From JACDBZ01 sp035540715 (GTDB lineage Bacteria; Chloroflexota; Limnocylindria; QHBO01): a stretch of 64,000 bases of DNA. Within the stretch, counting starts at the first letter, position 1, and each line of letters starts with the position of its first letter. Location of the stretch: assembly GCA_035540715.1 (NCBI GenBank), contig DATLGA010000041.1:1-64000 (forward strand), read 5' to 3'. Below are positions 33,765 through 42,333 of the stretch, in pieces. The position numbers and the translations under genes are program-made. The notes under the pieces were generated by a model. That model was given only the letters and a program-made list of their open reading frames with translations, was not told the origin of the DNA and did no database searches.

Positions 33765-34804
33765 TGTTCTGGCGCCGGCGTGAACCCGCGCCCGACCAGA
33801 AACCACAGGCGCCGCAGGAGGCACACCGGCCGGCCGACGGTGCGCCGGAGCCGCCTCGCGACGATGCGGCGGCTCCGATGACGGTCGCGCGTCCACGGCG
33901 TGAGCCGGGCGGCATGGGTCTCCGCGCGCGCCCGTCCGGCATGGGGGCGCGGCTGCGCGAGATCTTCGGCGCGGGCACGACGGCCACCGACGCGACCTGG
34001 GACGAGGTCGAGGAGACGCTCATCGCCGCCGACGTCGGCGGGACTGCGACGCTCGAGCTCGTCGATGCCGCCCGCGAGCGGATGCGGCGCGAGGGCGGAC
34101 GAAGCGGCGAGGACGCGCGCCGTGCCCTGGCGACCGAGATCCGCGACCGGCTGGCGGCCGCCGGATCGGGCCGGTTCGAGCTCGGTCCGGCCCCGTCGGT
34201 GATCCTGTTCGTCGGCGTCAACGGTACCGGCAAGACGACGACGATCGCGAAGCTCGCGGCGCGCCTCAAGGGCGAGGGACGCTCGCTGGCGCTCGCGGCT
34301 GGCGACACGTTCCGCGCGGCGGCCATCGAGCAGCTGCGGATCTGGGGCGACCAGATCGGCGTGCCGGTCGTGGCGCAGCGCACCGGCGCCGACCCCGGCG
34401 CGGTGGCCTTCGACGCCGTTGCCGCTGCGGAATCCCGGAACCTCGACGCCGTCCTGGTCGACACGGCGGGGCGGCTTCAGAACAAGCAGCAGCTCATGGA
34501 GGAGCTGGCGAAGATCCGGCGCGTCATCGAGCGGCGGCTGCCCGATCAGCCGCGGCATGTCCTCCTGGTTCTCGATGCGACGACCGGCCAGAATGGCCTC
34601 CTCCAGGCCGAGGCGTTCAGCCGCGAGGTTGGCGTGACGGGCATCGTCCTCACGAAGCTGGACGGCACGGCGAAGGGCGGCGTGGCCCTGGCGGTCGCGG
34701 ACCGGCTCGGTGTCCCGATCGTCTTCGCCGGGGTCGGCGAGGAGCTCGACGCCCTCGCGCCGTTCGAGCCCGAAGCCTTCGTCGAGTGGCTGTTCGCCGG
34801 GTGA
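33764..34804 (+). CDS. ftsY: Signal recognition particle receptor FtsY
   Basis: FtsY is the membrane-associated SRP receptor GTPase. The 346-aa product has a charged N-terminal region (1-60), a helical N domain (DEVEETLIAADVGG) and the G domain with GVNGTGKTTTIAKLA, AAGDTFRAAAIEQL, VDTAGR and TKLDGTAKGG. smc-ftsY-ffh order is conserved. Confidence 0.97.
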   Translation: MFWRRREPAPDQKPQAPQEAHRPADGAPEPPRDDAAAPMTVARPRREPGGMGLRARPSGMGARLREIFGAGTTATDATWDEVEETLIAADVGGTATLELVDAARERMRREGGRSGEDARRALATEIRDRLAAAGSGRFELGPAPSVILFVGVNGTGKTTTIAKLAARLKGEGRSLALAAGDTFRAAAIEQLRIWGDQIGVPVVAQRTGADPGAVAFDAVAAAESRNLDAVLVDTAGRLQNKQQLMEELAKIRRVIERRLPDQPRHVLLVLDATTGQNGLLQAEAFSREVGVTGIVLTKLDGTAKGGVALAVADRLGVPIVFAGVGEELDALAPFEPEAFVEWLFAG

Positions 34805-34809
34805 CGTCG

Positions 34810-34838
34810 TTGCCGCCCCCGCCGGCGGCCCCTAGAAT
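34810..34838 (+). promoter_or_regulatory. Promoter of ffh
   Basis: TTGCCG (34810-34815) and TAGAAT (34833-34838) are spaced by 17 nt. The predicted leader to the ffh ATG is about 46 nt. Confidence 0.6.
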
Positions 34839-34890
34839 GGGCAGCCGTTTGCCGCCGTCGCGGCGCTGCTGACTCCGTATCGGTCCACCC

Positions 34891-36228
34891 ATGTTCGAAT
34901 CTCTCTCGTCGCGCCTGCAGGGGATCACCCAGCGGCTGCGTGGCAAGGCCCGGATCACCGAGGCCGATCTCGACGTCGCGTTGCGCGAGATCCGTCTCGC
35001 ACTGCTCGAGGCCGACGTCAACTTCCGCGTCGTCAAGGACTTCGTGGCTCGCGTGCGCGAGCGTGCCGTCGGCTCCGACGTGCTGAGCGGCCTCAATCCG
35101 GGACAGCAGATCGTGAAGCTCGTTCACGACGAGCTCGTCGAGGTCCTCGGCGGCGAGCGGCATCACCTCCAGCTGGATCGACGGCCGGCCGTGCTCATGA
35201 TGGTCGGGCTCCAGGGCTCGGGCAAGACCACCACGGCCGCCAAGCTGGCCGTGCGCCTGCGCAAGGAGGGTCGCAAGCCGATCCTCGTGGCGGCCGACGT
35301 CTACCGCCCCGCGGCCGTCGACCAGCTCGTGCAGCTCGGTGACCAGATCGGAGCCGAAGTCCACACCCGGCCGATCGGCACGCCGGCGCTCGAGGTCGCC
35401 CGCTCGGGGCTCGAGGCGGCGAAGCAGCGCGGCCACGACGTCATGATCCTCGACACCGCGGGCCGGCTCCACGTGGACGACGCCATGATGGACGAGCTGG
35501 TCCGAATCTCCGGCAGCGTCACCCCGTCAGAGACGTTGCTCGTCGTCGATGCCATGACCGGGCAGGAGTCGGTGCGCGTCGCCGAGGCGTTCCATGCGCG
35601 CCTGCCGGTCACCGGGCTGGTCCTGACGAAGATGGATGGCGACGCGCGCGGCGGCGCGGCCCTCAGCATCCGCGCGGCGACCGGCCTGCCGGTCGCGTTC
35701 CTCGGCACCGGCGAGCGCACGGACGGGCTCGAGCCGTTCCATCCCGATCGGCTTGCGCAGCGGATCCTCGGCATGGGTGACATCCTGAGCTTCGTCGAGC
35801 GGGTCCAGGAGAACGTCGACCAGACCGAGGCCGAGGCGGCGGCGAAGCGGATGATGGAGAACCGCTTCACGCTCGAGGACTTCCGCTCCCAGCTGAACCA
35901 GATCAAGAAGATGGGCCCGATCGGCCAGCTCCTGCAGATGGTCCCCGGCGCGGGGGACATGGCCGGCGCGGCACAGGCCGCGGTGGACTCGGGCCAGATG
36001 AAGCGGATCGAGGCGATCATCGACTCGATGACGCCCGAGGAACGACGCCGGCCGGACATCATCAAGGCGAGCCGGCGACGGCGCATCGCGCTCGGCAGCG
36101 GCACCTCGACCGCCGAGGTCAACCGCCTGCTGAAGCAGTTCGCCGAGATGCAGCGAGTCATGAAGATGATCAGCGGCGGGAAGATGCCCCGAATGGGTGG
36201 CGGGCTCGGCGCCCTTCTCGGGCGCTGA
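34891..36228 (+). CDS. ffh: Signal recognition particle protein Ffh
   Basis: The 445-aa GTPase binds SRP RNA and signal peptides. It has an N domain (ALLEADVNFRVVKDF), G domain (GLQGSGKTTTAAKLA, VAADVYRPAAVDQL, LDTAGR, TKMDGDARGGAALS) and the methionine-rich M domain (about 320-445, ending KMPRMGGGLGALLGR). The SRP RNA gene was not found in this window. Confidence 0.97.
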   Translation: MFESLSSRLQGITQRLRGKARITEADLDVALREIRLALLEADVNFRVVKDFVARVRERAVGSDVLSGLNPGQQIVKLVHDELVEVLGGERHHLQLDRRPAVLMMVGLQGSGKTTTAAKLAVRLRKEGRKPILVAADVYRPAAVDQLVQLGDQIGAEVHTRPIGTPALEVARSGLEAAKQRGHDVMILDTAGRLHVDDAMMDELVRISGSVTPSETLLVVDAMTGQESVRVAEAFHARLPVTGLVLTKMDGDARGGAALSIRAATGLPVAFLGTGERTDGLEPFHPDRLAQRILGMGDILSFVERVQENVDQTEAEAAAKRMMENRFTLEDFRSQLNQIKKMGPIGQLLQMVPGAGDMAGAAQAAVDSGQMKRIEAIIDSMTPEERRRPDIIKASRRRRIALGSGTSTAEVNRLLKQFAEMQRVMKMISGGKMPRMGGGLGALLGR

Positions 36229-36231
36229 TCG

Positions 36232-37806
36232 ATGCATCGGCTGGTCGTCGCCCTCGTCACCCTTCTCGGCCTCACCGGCGCAGCGGTCGTCGCGGCCTAC
36301 CTCCTGCTCTTCTCGGCCGGCACGGACCGGGCTGCCCGACTGGCGCCGGCCGATACGGCGTTCTACGTGAACGTCTACCTCCAGCCCTCCGCGGGACAGC
36401 AGATGAACCTGTCGCAGCTGATCGGCCGCTTCCCCGGCTTCGCCGACGACGCGACGCTCGACGACAAGGTCGACCAGGTCGTCCAGAATCTCCTGGCCGG
36501 GAGCGGGGTCGACTACCGCCGTGACGTCAAGCCCTGGCTCGGAAACCAGGTCGCCCTCGCCGTCTGGCCCTCGGCCGGGACCGATATCGCCGACGCCCAA
36601 CCGGTGGTGCTGGCGGAGGTGAAGGATCGCGAGGCGGCCGAGGCGTCGATCGAGAGCCTCGTCCCCGACGGCAGCGCGTTTCGGACGGAAACGCACGACG
36701 GCGTCGCGCTCCACGTCTCGAGCGAGACGACCTACGCGTTCGTCGAGGAGATGCTCGTCCTGGGGCCGGACCCCGCCGGCGTGCGACGCGTCATCGACGT
36801 GAGTCGCGGGGCCGATGCGCTCGCGGACCGCGACGACTTCCAGCGCACCATGCGGGACATGCCGTCCGATCACCTGGCCTCCGCGTTCGTCGACCTGGCG
36901 GCGGTGGCCGAGGAGGCAGACGTCGCCGAGCAGCTCAGCGCGGTCTCGACCGCCGGCGCCGTCCTCGTGGCGGAGGAGGCGGGGCTACGGCTGAGCGGCA
37001 GTGCGCCATTCGACGTGGAGCGCGCCGATCCGTCGGCGCGAGCCGCGTTCGTGATGAGCCGCGAGCCCAGCAGCCTGACCGAGTGGATGCCGCCGACCAC
37101 AATCGCCGAGGTCGTCATCTTCGGCCTGCGCCAGACGCTCGAGGACGCCGAGGCAGCCGCACGGGCCACGCCGGATGGGCAGGAGCTCACGAGCGCGCTC
37201 GATACGTTCCGCGCCATCGCGGCGTTCGGGCTGGGGATCGACCTCGACGCCGACGTGCTGCCGCTGTTCGATCGCGAGGTGGCGATCGCGCTGACCGGGT
37301 TCCGCGGCGACCTCCCGTCCGGGCAGCTCCTGCTGCGGCCCGACGACCCGGGGGCCGCCGGTGCCGGCCTGGCGCGGATCACGGAACGGCTGACCGCCGT
37401 CGGGGCGACGACCCGGGAGCACGAGATGCCGGGCGGCACGGCGACGGTGATCGGGGTCCCCGAGGTTGGGGAGGTCGCGTACGTCGTGACCGACGCGGGG
37501 ATCATCATCTTCGCCTTCGGCACCGAGGACCTGGCTGCGGCGGTCGACGCCCACGACCGCGGGACCTCGCTGGCCTCCACCGAGGCGTACCGCCGCACGT
37601 TCGACACGGCCGGGATCCGCGCCGGCAACGAGGCATGGATCGATGTTCGAGCCCTCGTTGCCCTCATGCAGGCCGACGCCGAGCTCGATGCGGACACTCG
37701 CGATATCCTTGGTCAGATCGGGACGCTCGGCTTCACCGCCCCGTCCCGCGAGGACCACATCGAATTCCATGCGGTGCTGACGGTCGAGGAGACCCGGCCC
37801 GATTGA
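36232..37806 (+). CDS. DUF3352 membrane-anchored protein
   Basis: The 524-aa product has one N-terminal helix (LVVALVTLLGLTGAAVVAAYLLLF), then a large extracytoplasmic region. APADTAFYVNVYLQP, VKPWLGNQVALAVWP and repeated hydrophobic strands match DUF3352, a family of unknown function found in several phyla. It starts 4 nt after ffh and precedes rpsP, an unusual position in an otherwise conserved ffh-rpsP junction. No enzyme motif is visible. Confidence 0.75.
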   Translation: MHRLVVALVTLLGLTGAAVVAAYLLLFSAGTDRAARLAPADTAFYVNVYLQPSAGQQMNLSQLIGRFPGFADDATLDDKVDQVVQNLLAGSGVDYRRDVKPWLGNQVALAVWPSAGTDIADAQPVVLAEVKDREAAEASIESLVPDGSAFRTETHDGVALHVSSETTYAFVEEMLVLGPDPAGVRRVIDVSRGADALADRDDFQRTMRDMPSDHLASAFVDLAAVAEEADVAEQLSAVSTAGAVLVAEEAGLRLSGSAPFDVERADPSARAAFVMSREPSSLTEWMPPTTIAEVVIFGLRQTLEDAEAAARATPDGQELTSALDTFRAIAAFGLGIDLDADVLPLFDREVAIALTGFRGDLPSGQLLLRPDDPGAAGAGLARITERLTAVGATTREHEMPGGTATVIGVPEVGEVAYVVTDAGIIIFAFGTEDLAAAVDAHDRGTSLASTEAYRRTFDTAGIRAGNEAWIDVRALVALMQADAELDADTRDILGQIGTLGFTAPSREDHIEFHAVLTVEETRPD

Positions 37807-37842
37807 GCAGTTGCTACCAACCCACACTGAGGTAAGGACCAC

Positions 37843-38292
37843 TTGGCAGTTCGCATCCGGCTGACGCGCGTCGGCGCCACGAAGCGCCCCGCCTACCGCG
37901 TCATCGCCATCGACAAGCGGCGTTCGCGCGACGGACGCGCCCTCGAGATCCTCGGGTACTACGACCCCTTGACCGAGCCGGCGACCGTGCAGCTCGACAG
38001 AGAGAAGATCAACGCCTGGATCGGCAAGGGCGCACAGCCGTCCGAGACGGTCGTGAAGCTCATGGCCCAGGCCGATCGCGCGGCCACGGCCGGTGCCGAG
38101 CCCGAGAAGCCGAAGCGCGCGACGCGCAGCGCTGCGAAGCCGTCGAAGAAGACCAGTGCGAAGGCGGAGGCGCCTGCCGAAGCCGCACCCGCAGCCGCCG
38201 AGAGCCCCGATGGGGAGACGCCGGCCGCCGCTGAAGAGACGGCCGCCGAAGCCGACGCCGAGGCCGCCTCCGACGAGAAGGCCGACGCGTGA
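37843..38292 (+). CDS. rpsP: 30S ribosomal protein S16 with long C-terminal extension
   Basis: The first 80 residues are S16 (AVRIRLTRVGATKRPAYRVI, LEILGYYDP). The remaining 69 are a low-complexity Ala/Lys/Glu tail, basic first and acidic later, making 149 aa against 80-90 normally. The start is TTG with AAGGA 6-7 nt upstream. GTGA overlap with khpA. Confidence 0.95.
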   Translation: MAVRIRLTRVGATKRPAYRVIAIDKRRSRDGRALEILGYYDPLTEPATVQLDREKINAWIGKGAQPSETVVKLMAQADRAATAGAEPEKPKRATRSAAKPSKKTSAKAEAPAEAAPAAAESPDGETPAAAEETAAEADAEAASDEKADA

Positions 38293-38528
38293 AAGAGTTC
38301 CTCGAGTACGTCGCGCGCTCGCTCGTCGACAAGCCCGACGCGGTATGGGTGGAGGTCGACGAGGAGGACGGGGACACGATCCTGACCCTGGGCGTCGACC
38401 AGGAGGACATGGGGCGCGTCATCGGTCGCGACGGGCGCATCGCCAACGCGATCCGCAGTCTCCTGCGCGTGATGGCGACCCGTGATGGCCGGCACGTCGA
38501 GCTCGAGATCGTCAACGACGCGGAGTGA
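38289..38528 (+). CDS. khpA: KH-domain RNA-binding protein KhpA
   Basis: The 79-aa protein has a single KH domain with the GxxG loop in RVIGRDGRIANAIRSLL. KhpA-type proteins bind RNA and affect cell elongation and small RNAs in Firmicutes. The position between rpsP and rimM is typical. Confidence 0.92.
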   Translation: MKEFLEYVARSLVDKPDAVWVEVDEEDGDTILTLGVDQEDMGRVIGRDGRIANAIRSLLRVMATRDGRHVELEIVNDAE

Positions 38529-39015
38529 GCGCCGGCTGGCGCTCGCCCGCGTCCTCGGCGTCAAGGGCCTGCGCGGCGGCGTTCGCGTCGAGATCCTGAC
38601 CGACTGGCCCGAGCGGCTGGACGCCGGAGCCTCGCTCTTTGCCGACGGCAGCGATGAGCCGCTCGTCGTGAGCAGGACGGAGGTCGGCGGTCGCGTTCCG
38701 GTGCTGTACTTCGCCGGGCGCGAGACCCGCGAGTCGGTGGAGCCGCTCGTCGGTCGGTATCTCGAGGCAGTCGCACGGCCCCTCGACGACGGTTCGTATT
38801 ACTGGGAGGACCTCATCGGCCTGCGGGTCGAGGAGCCCGATGGCTCGCCGGTGGGCGAGCTGGTCGAGATCTTCCGGGCCGGCGGCAACGAGGTCTACCG
38901 CGTCGTCGGGACGAGCGGCGAGCGGCTGGTGCCGGCCCTGCGCAGCGCGGTCCTGGAGATCGACCTCGACGCCCAGCGCATCGTCGTCGCGCCGGACGAC
39001 TCCGAGACGGTCTGA
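38485..39015 (+). CDS. rimM: 16S rRNA processing protein RimM
   Basis: RimM assists 30S head assembly with S19. The conserved body starts RRLALARVLGVKGLRGGVRVEILTDWP, then the PRC-barrel (YYWEDLIGLRVEEPDGSPVGEL). The start is uncertain. ATG 38485 (or GTG 38482) is the only canonical in-frame choice but overlaps khpA by 44 nt and has no ribosome site. ACG 38515 or 38518 would give the expected short N-terminus. A one-base assembly loss after GTG 38525, which forms a GTGA overlap in another frame, is a third explanation. The coordinate given is the canonical choice. Confidence 0.85.
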   Translation: MAGTSSSRSSTTRSERRLALARVLGVKGLRGGVRVEILTDWPERLDAGASLFADGSDEPLVVSRTEVGGRVPVLYFAGRETRESVEPLVGRYLEAVARPLDDGSYYWEDLIGLRVEEPDGSPVGELVEIFRAGGNEVYRVVGTSGERLVPALRSAVLEIDLDAQRIVVAPDDSETV

Positions 39016-39019
39016 CGTG

Positions 39020-39739
39020 ATGCGGATCGACCTCGTCACGCTGTTCCCCGAGCTCGTCGGCGGACCGCTGGGGACCTCGATCATCGGGCGGGCGGCCGAG
39101 AGCGGGCTCGTCGAGTACCACGTGCACGACCTGCGGGAGCACGGGCTCGGTCGTCATCGGTCGGTCGACGACTACCCCTACGGCGGCGGGGCCGGCATGG
39201 TCATGCGTCCGGAGCCGCTGTTCGCCGCGATCGAGCCGCTCCGCGAGGCGGGCGCGCACGTCGTGCTCCTCGACCCGGCGGGGGAGCGCCTCACCGACGC
39301 CCTGGCCCGCACGCTCGCCGGGTTCCCGCACCTCGCCCTCGTGAGCGGCCGGTACGAGGGCATCGACGAGCGGGTCCGGTCGCTGGTGGACCGCGAGGTG
39401 AGCATCGGCGACTACGTTCTGACCGGCGGCGAGCTTCCAGCCCTGGTCCTCGTCGACGCGGTCGTGCGGCTCGTGCCCGGCGTGATCCAGGAGGCTTCCC
39501 ACACCGGCGACTCCTTTGCCTCCGGGCTGCTCGAGCATCCGCAGTACACGCGGCCCGAGTCGTTCCGCGGCATGGACGTGCCGCCGGTCCTGCTGAGCGG
39601 CCACCACGGCGAGGTCGAGCGTTGGCGCCGCCGCGAGGCCCTGCGCCGGACGCTGGAGCGACGCCCGGATCTGCTGGGCACCGCGGCGTTGAGCGAGGAC
39701 GATGACGCCACGCTCGAGGACCTTCGCCGAGGGGTCTGA
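39020..39739 (+). CDS. trmD: tRNA (guanine37-N1)-methyltransferase
   Basis: TrmD methylates G37 next to the anticodon to prevent frameshifts. The 239-aa SPOUT enzyme begins MRIDLVTLFPELV, has YGGGAGMVMRPEP, SGRYEGIDERV and the knot segment SIGDYVLTGGELPALVLVDA. Start ATG 39020 (GTG 39017 adjacent). Follows rimM by 4 nt. Confidence 0.96.
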   Translation: MRIDLVTLFPELVGGPLGTSIIGRAAESGLVEYHVHDLREHGLGRHRSVDDYPYGGGAGMVMRPEPLFAAIEPLREAGAHVVLLDPAGERLTDALARTLAGFPHLALVSGRYEGIDERVRSLVDREVSIGDYVLTGGELPALVLVDAVVRLVPGVIQEASHTGDSFASGLLEHPQYTRPESFRGMDVPPVLLSGHHGEVERWRRREALRRTLERRPDLLGTAALSEDDDATLEDLRRGV

Positions 39740-39746
39740 CGCGAAG

Positions 39747-39776
39747 TTGTGGCCGCCCGCGCCGCGCTGCTATACT
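39747..39776 (+). promoter_or_regulatory. Promoter of rplS
   Basis: TTGTGG (39747-39752) and TATACT (39771-39776) are spaced by 18 nt. The leader is about 83 nt and contains a small hairpin (CGCGGA/TCCGCG near 39830-39845), a possible L19 regulatory site. Confidence 0.6.
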
Positions 39777-39865
39777 TCGCCGGTCGCGGCCGCAGCGGGC
39801 GGTCGCGTTCGTGTGTCGCAGTCATTCAACCGCGGACCGCTCCGCGAGAACGAGGTTTCCCGACG

Positions 39866-40213
39866 ATGAACGCCATCCAGGAGCTCGAGCGCGAGCAGCT
39901 CCGCACCGACGTCCCGGAGATCGCCCCGGGCGACACCGTCCGCGTCTCGGTGAAGGTGGTCGAGGGCAGCCGCGAGCGCGTCCAGGTCTTCGAGGGCACC
40001 GTCATGCGGATGCGCGGCGGTGGCCTGAACCGCCAGATCACGGTCCGGCGAATCGCCAGCGGCGTCGGCGTCGAGCGCACGTTCATGGTTCACGCGCCGC
40101 GGATCGACAAGATCGAGGTCGTCCGCCACGGCGTGACCCGCCGCGCGCAGCTGTACTTCCTGCGCGACCGGGTCGGCAAGGCCGCGACGCTGCGCGAGCG
40201 CCGCGCCAACTGA
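39866..40213 (+). CDS. rplS: 50S ribosomal protein L19
   Basis: The 115-aa product has ELEREQLRTDVPEIAPGDTVRV, VFEGTVMRMRGGGLN and VERTFMVHAPRIDKIEVVRHG, all L19 signatures. The ATG has a GAGG about 10 nt upstream. Conserved place after trmD. Confidence 0.97.
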   Translation: MNAIQELEREQLRTDVPEIAPGDTVRVSVKVVEGSRERVQVFEGTVMRMRGGGLNRQITVRRIASGVGVERTFMVHAPRIDKIEVVRHGVTRRAQLYFLRDRVGKAATLRERRAN

Positions 40214-40239
40214 CCGCCCGGCCGGCTCGTCCCGGCCGA

Positions 40240-40245
40240 TACACT
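40240..40245 (+). promoter_or_regulatory. -10-like box for leaderless rnhB
   Basis: TACACT ends 6 nt before the GTG at 40252, with no ribosome site. Confidence 0.5.
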
Positions 40246-40251
40246 CACGGC

Positions 40252-40974
40252 GTGTCCGCTGCGCCGCGACCCACCCGGACCCTCAAGCCGTCGACGCGGG
40301 CCGAGCGCGCCCACTGGACCGCCGGTCGTCGCGTCGTGGTCGGAGCCGATGCGGTGGGCGTCGCCTGCCTCAGCGGTCCGGTGCTTGCCGCCGCCGTCGC
40401 GATGCCGCCCTTCGGTCGACGCGTGCCGGGCGTGCGCGATTCGAAGATGCTCTCGCGCTCACAGCGCGACCGGCTGCTTCCCCTGATCCTGCGCCGCGCC
40501 GTGGCAGTCGGCATCGGGGCAGCCAGCGTCGCCGAGATCGACCGCCTCAACATCTACCACGCCACGAATCTCGCGATGCGCCGCGCGATCTGCCGGATCG
40601 GCGACCGCGAGCACGTGCTGATCGACGGGCTGCGCGTGCATCGCTTCGAGGACGAGGTGGGGCCGTATACGGCCATCGTGAAGGGCGACGCGCGCTGCTA
40701 CACGATCGCTGCCGCTTCGGTCGTCGCCAAGGTCGTGCGTGACCGCCTGATGGACCGGCTGGCGACGCGGTACCCGAACTACGGCTGGGAGCACAACGCC
40801 GGATACGCCACGCTCGACCACCGGCGGGGGATCGAGGAGCACGGCATCACGCCGTTCCATCGCCGGTCGTTCGCGCGGGTCCGCGCCGTGGAGCTCGGCG
40901 AGCAGCTCGACCTGGAGCTCGACTTCCCCACGGCGGCCGATCGGCCCGTGAGCGAGCTGCTCCTGCCGGCCTGA
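40252..40974 (+). CDS. rnhB: Ribonuclease HII homologue with altered catalytic motif
   Basis: RNase HII nicks DNA at embedded ribonucleotides. The 240-aa protein is clearly of this family: SGPVLAAAVAMP, GVRDSKMLS, HVLIDGL, VKGDARCYTIAAASVVAKVVRDRLM, YGWEHNAGYATLDH. However, the signature DE-x-GRG reads DAVGVA (Asp33-Ala34-Val35-Gly36-Val37-Ala38). The catalytic Glu and the GRG loop that recognises the RNA-DNA junction are both gone. It may be inactive or have changed substrate use. The GTG is preceded by a TACACT 6 nt upstream. Confidence 0.88.
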   Translation: MSAAPRPTRTLKPSTRAERAHWTAGRRVVVGADAVGVACLSGPVLAAAVAMPPFGRRVPGVRDSKMLSRSQRDRLLPLILRRAVAVGIGAASVAEIDRLNIYHATNLAMRRAICRIGDREHVLIDGLRVHRFEDEVGPYTAIVKGDARCYTIAAASVVAKVVRDRLMDRLATRYPNYGWEHNAGYATLDHRRGIEEHGITPFHRRSFARVRAVELGEQLDLELDFPTAADRPVSELLLPA

Positions 40975-41021
40975 CTCCCGTCGGTAAGCGGGCGGTAAGC
41001 CGCCGGTACACGGGCCGCGCG

Positions 41022-41027
41022 TAGCGT
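41022..41027 (+). promoter_or_regulatory. -10-like box for leaderless yraN
   Basis: TAGCGT ends 6 nt before ATG 41034. The match to a -10 is weaker than at recG or rnhB; the spacing is the main argument. Confidence 0.35.
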
Positions 41028-41033
41028 GCCCGG

Positions 41034-41405
41034 ATGTCGGATCCACGCCACCGCCTTGGCCTCGCCGCGGAGGAGGCCACGGCCGCCTGGCTGGCATCGT
41101 GCGGCTGGTCGGTGTTGCGGCGCCGGTGGCGGCCGGTCGCCGGTGGTGAGCTCGACCTCGTCGCGCTCGACCCGGACGGGGTGCTCGTCGCCGTCGAGGT
41201 GCGAGCCCGTCGGTCGAGCCGCGCCGGCTCGCCGGCTCAGAGCGTCGATGCCCGGCGCATCGCGCGCCTGCGCCGCTCCCTGGCGGCAACCGGAGCATCG
41301 GAGGTCGGCGCCCACACGGGCCTGCGGGTCGACCTCGTCACCGCGGAACCGGCCGCCGATGGACACGGCCGGTGGCTACTCGTCCGAATTCCCGGGATCG
41401 GCTGA
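41034..41405 (+). CDS. yraN: YraN-family (UPF0102) putative endonuclease
   Basis: The 123-aa protein has the family start RHRLGLAAEEATAAWLASCGW and a PD-(D/E)xK-like core, GGELDLVALD followed by VAVEVRAR. The last motif has Arg where active nucleases of the fold have Lys. Function in the family is unproven. It usually neighbours rnhB, as here. Convergent with the LysM gene. Confidence 0.85.
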   Translation: MSDPRHRLGLAAEEATAAWLASCGWSVLRRRWRPVAGGELDLVALDPDGVLVAVEVRARRSSRAGSPAQSVDARRIARLRRSLAATGASEVGAHTGLRVDLVTAEPAADGHGRWLLVRIPGIG

Positions 41406-41410
41406 ACGGC

Positions 41411-42310
41411 TCAGCCTTCGAAGATGCGGATGAGCGCCTTGATCGACGCGACGTACGGCCGGCTGATCGGGTAGACGCCATGCCGGTCGGCCGCCGTCTG
41501 GCCCTGGTAGTACGCGGCCAGGACCAGGTCGACGTTGCCGTCGTACCGATCGAGGTAATGCGCGAGCAGACGGACGCCGGCACGGACGTTCTGGCGCAGG
41601 TTCGCCAGGTCGACCGGCGCCCCGAGCATGGCCTCGCCCACCCACTCGCCGGTGGAGGGCAGCAGCTGCATGACGCCGATCGCGCCGGCACGGCTGACGA
41701 CGCCCTGCTGCCAGCCCGACTCCTGCCAGGCGACCGCCAGCGCCAGGGCGACCGGCACGTCGTACCGCTCGGCCTCCTCGACGATCACGCGCCGCACCTC
41801 CGCGCGACGCTGCATCAGCGCCGCCATCGAGGCTGGTACCGAAGCCCCCGGTGACGCGCTCCCGCCGGCACCCGGAATGTTGAGCCGCTGGCCGGCGAAG
41901 ATTCGGCTCGGGTTGGCGATGCCGTTCGCGGACGCGATCGCGCCGACGGTGACGTCGTAGCGGGCGGCGATGTGGGTCAGCGTCTCGCCGAGCCTGACGG
42001 TGTGCGAGCGCGCCCGTGCGGCCGGTGCCGCGGGCGCGGGAGACGGCGCCGCCGACGCCGACGCGCCGGTGACCCTTAGGCGCTGCCCGACGTAGATGCG
42101 GTTCGGGTCGGCCAGGCCGTTCAGCTCCACGATGCGCGGGATCGGCACCCCGTGCCGCTTCGAGATCGAGGTGAGCGTGTCGCCGGGACGGACGACGACC
42201 GGATCGGCGGCCAGGGCGCCGCCGGCGAGGATCGGTCCGGCGACGATGGCCGCGGCGAGGCTCACGGCGGGCACGAGGAGCCTGGGTCGGAGCAAGGATC
42301 GGTCCTCCAT
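41411..42310 (-). CDS. Secreted lytic transglycosylase with two LysM domains
   Basis: The 299-aa product has a signal peptide (LLVPAVSLAAAIVAGPILAGGALA), two LysM peptidoglycan-binding modules (VRPGDTLTSISKRHGV ... and VRLGETLTHIAARYDV ...) and a C-terminal SLT domain (VAWQESGWQQG with the catalytic Glu, AIGVMQLLPSTGEWVG, AAYYQG). It should cleave murein strands outside the membrane. ATG 42310 (MEDRSLLRP) gives a good signal peptide; longer starts run into the promoter. Confidence 0.92.
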   Translation of the reverse strand: MEDRSLLRPRLLVPAVSLAAAIVAGPILAGGALAADPVVVRPGDTLTSISKRHGVPIPRIVELNGLADPNRIYVGQRLRVTGASASAAPSPAPAAPAARARSHTVRLGETLTHIAARYDVTVGAIASANGIANPSRIFAGQRLNIPGAGGSASPGASVPASMAALMQRRAEVRRVIVEEAERYDVPVALALAVAWQESGWQQGVVSRAGAIGVMQLLPSTGEWVGEAMLGAPVDLANLRQNVRAGVRLLAHYLDRYDGNVDLVLAAYYQGQTAADRHGVYPISRPYVASIKALIRIFEG

Positions 42311-42333
42311 CTGGCATGCGAAAGAACGCGCCG

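Noticed and set aside
34805..34890. SRP RNA gene in the ftsY-ffh gap
   Set aside because: Too short and lacks the GGAA-tetraloop domain; only a promoter is visible.
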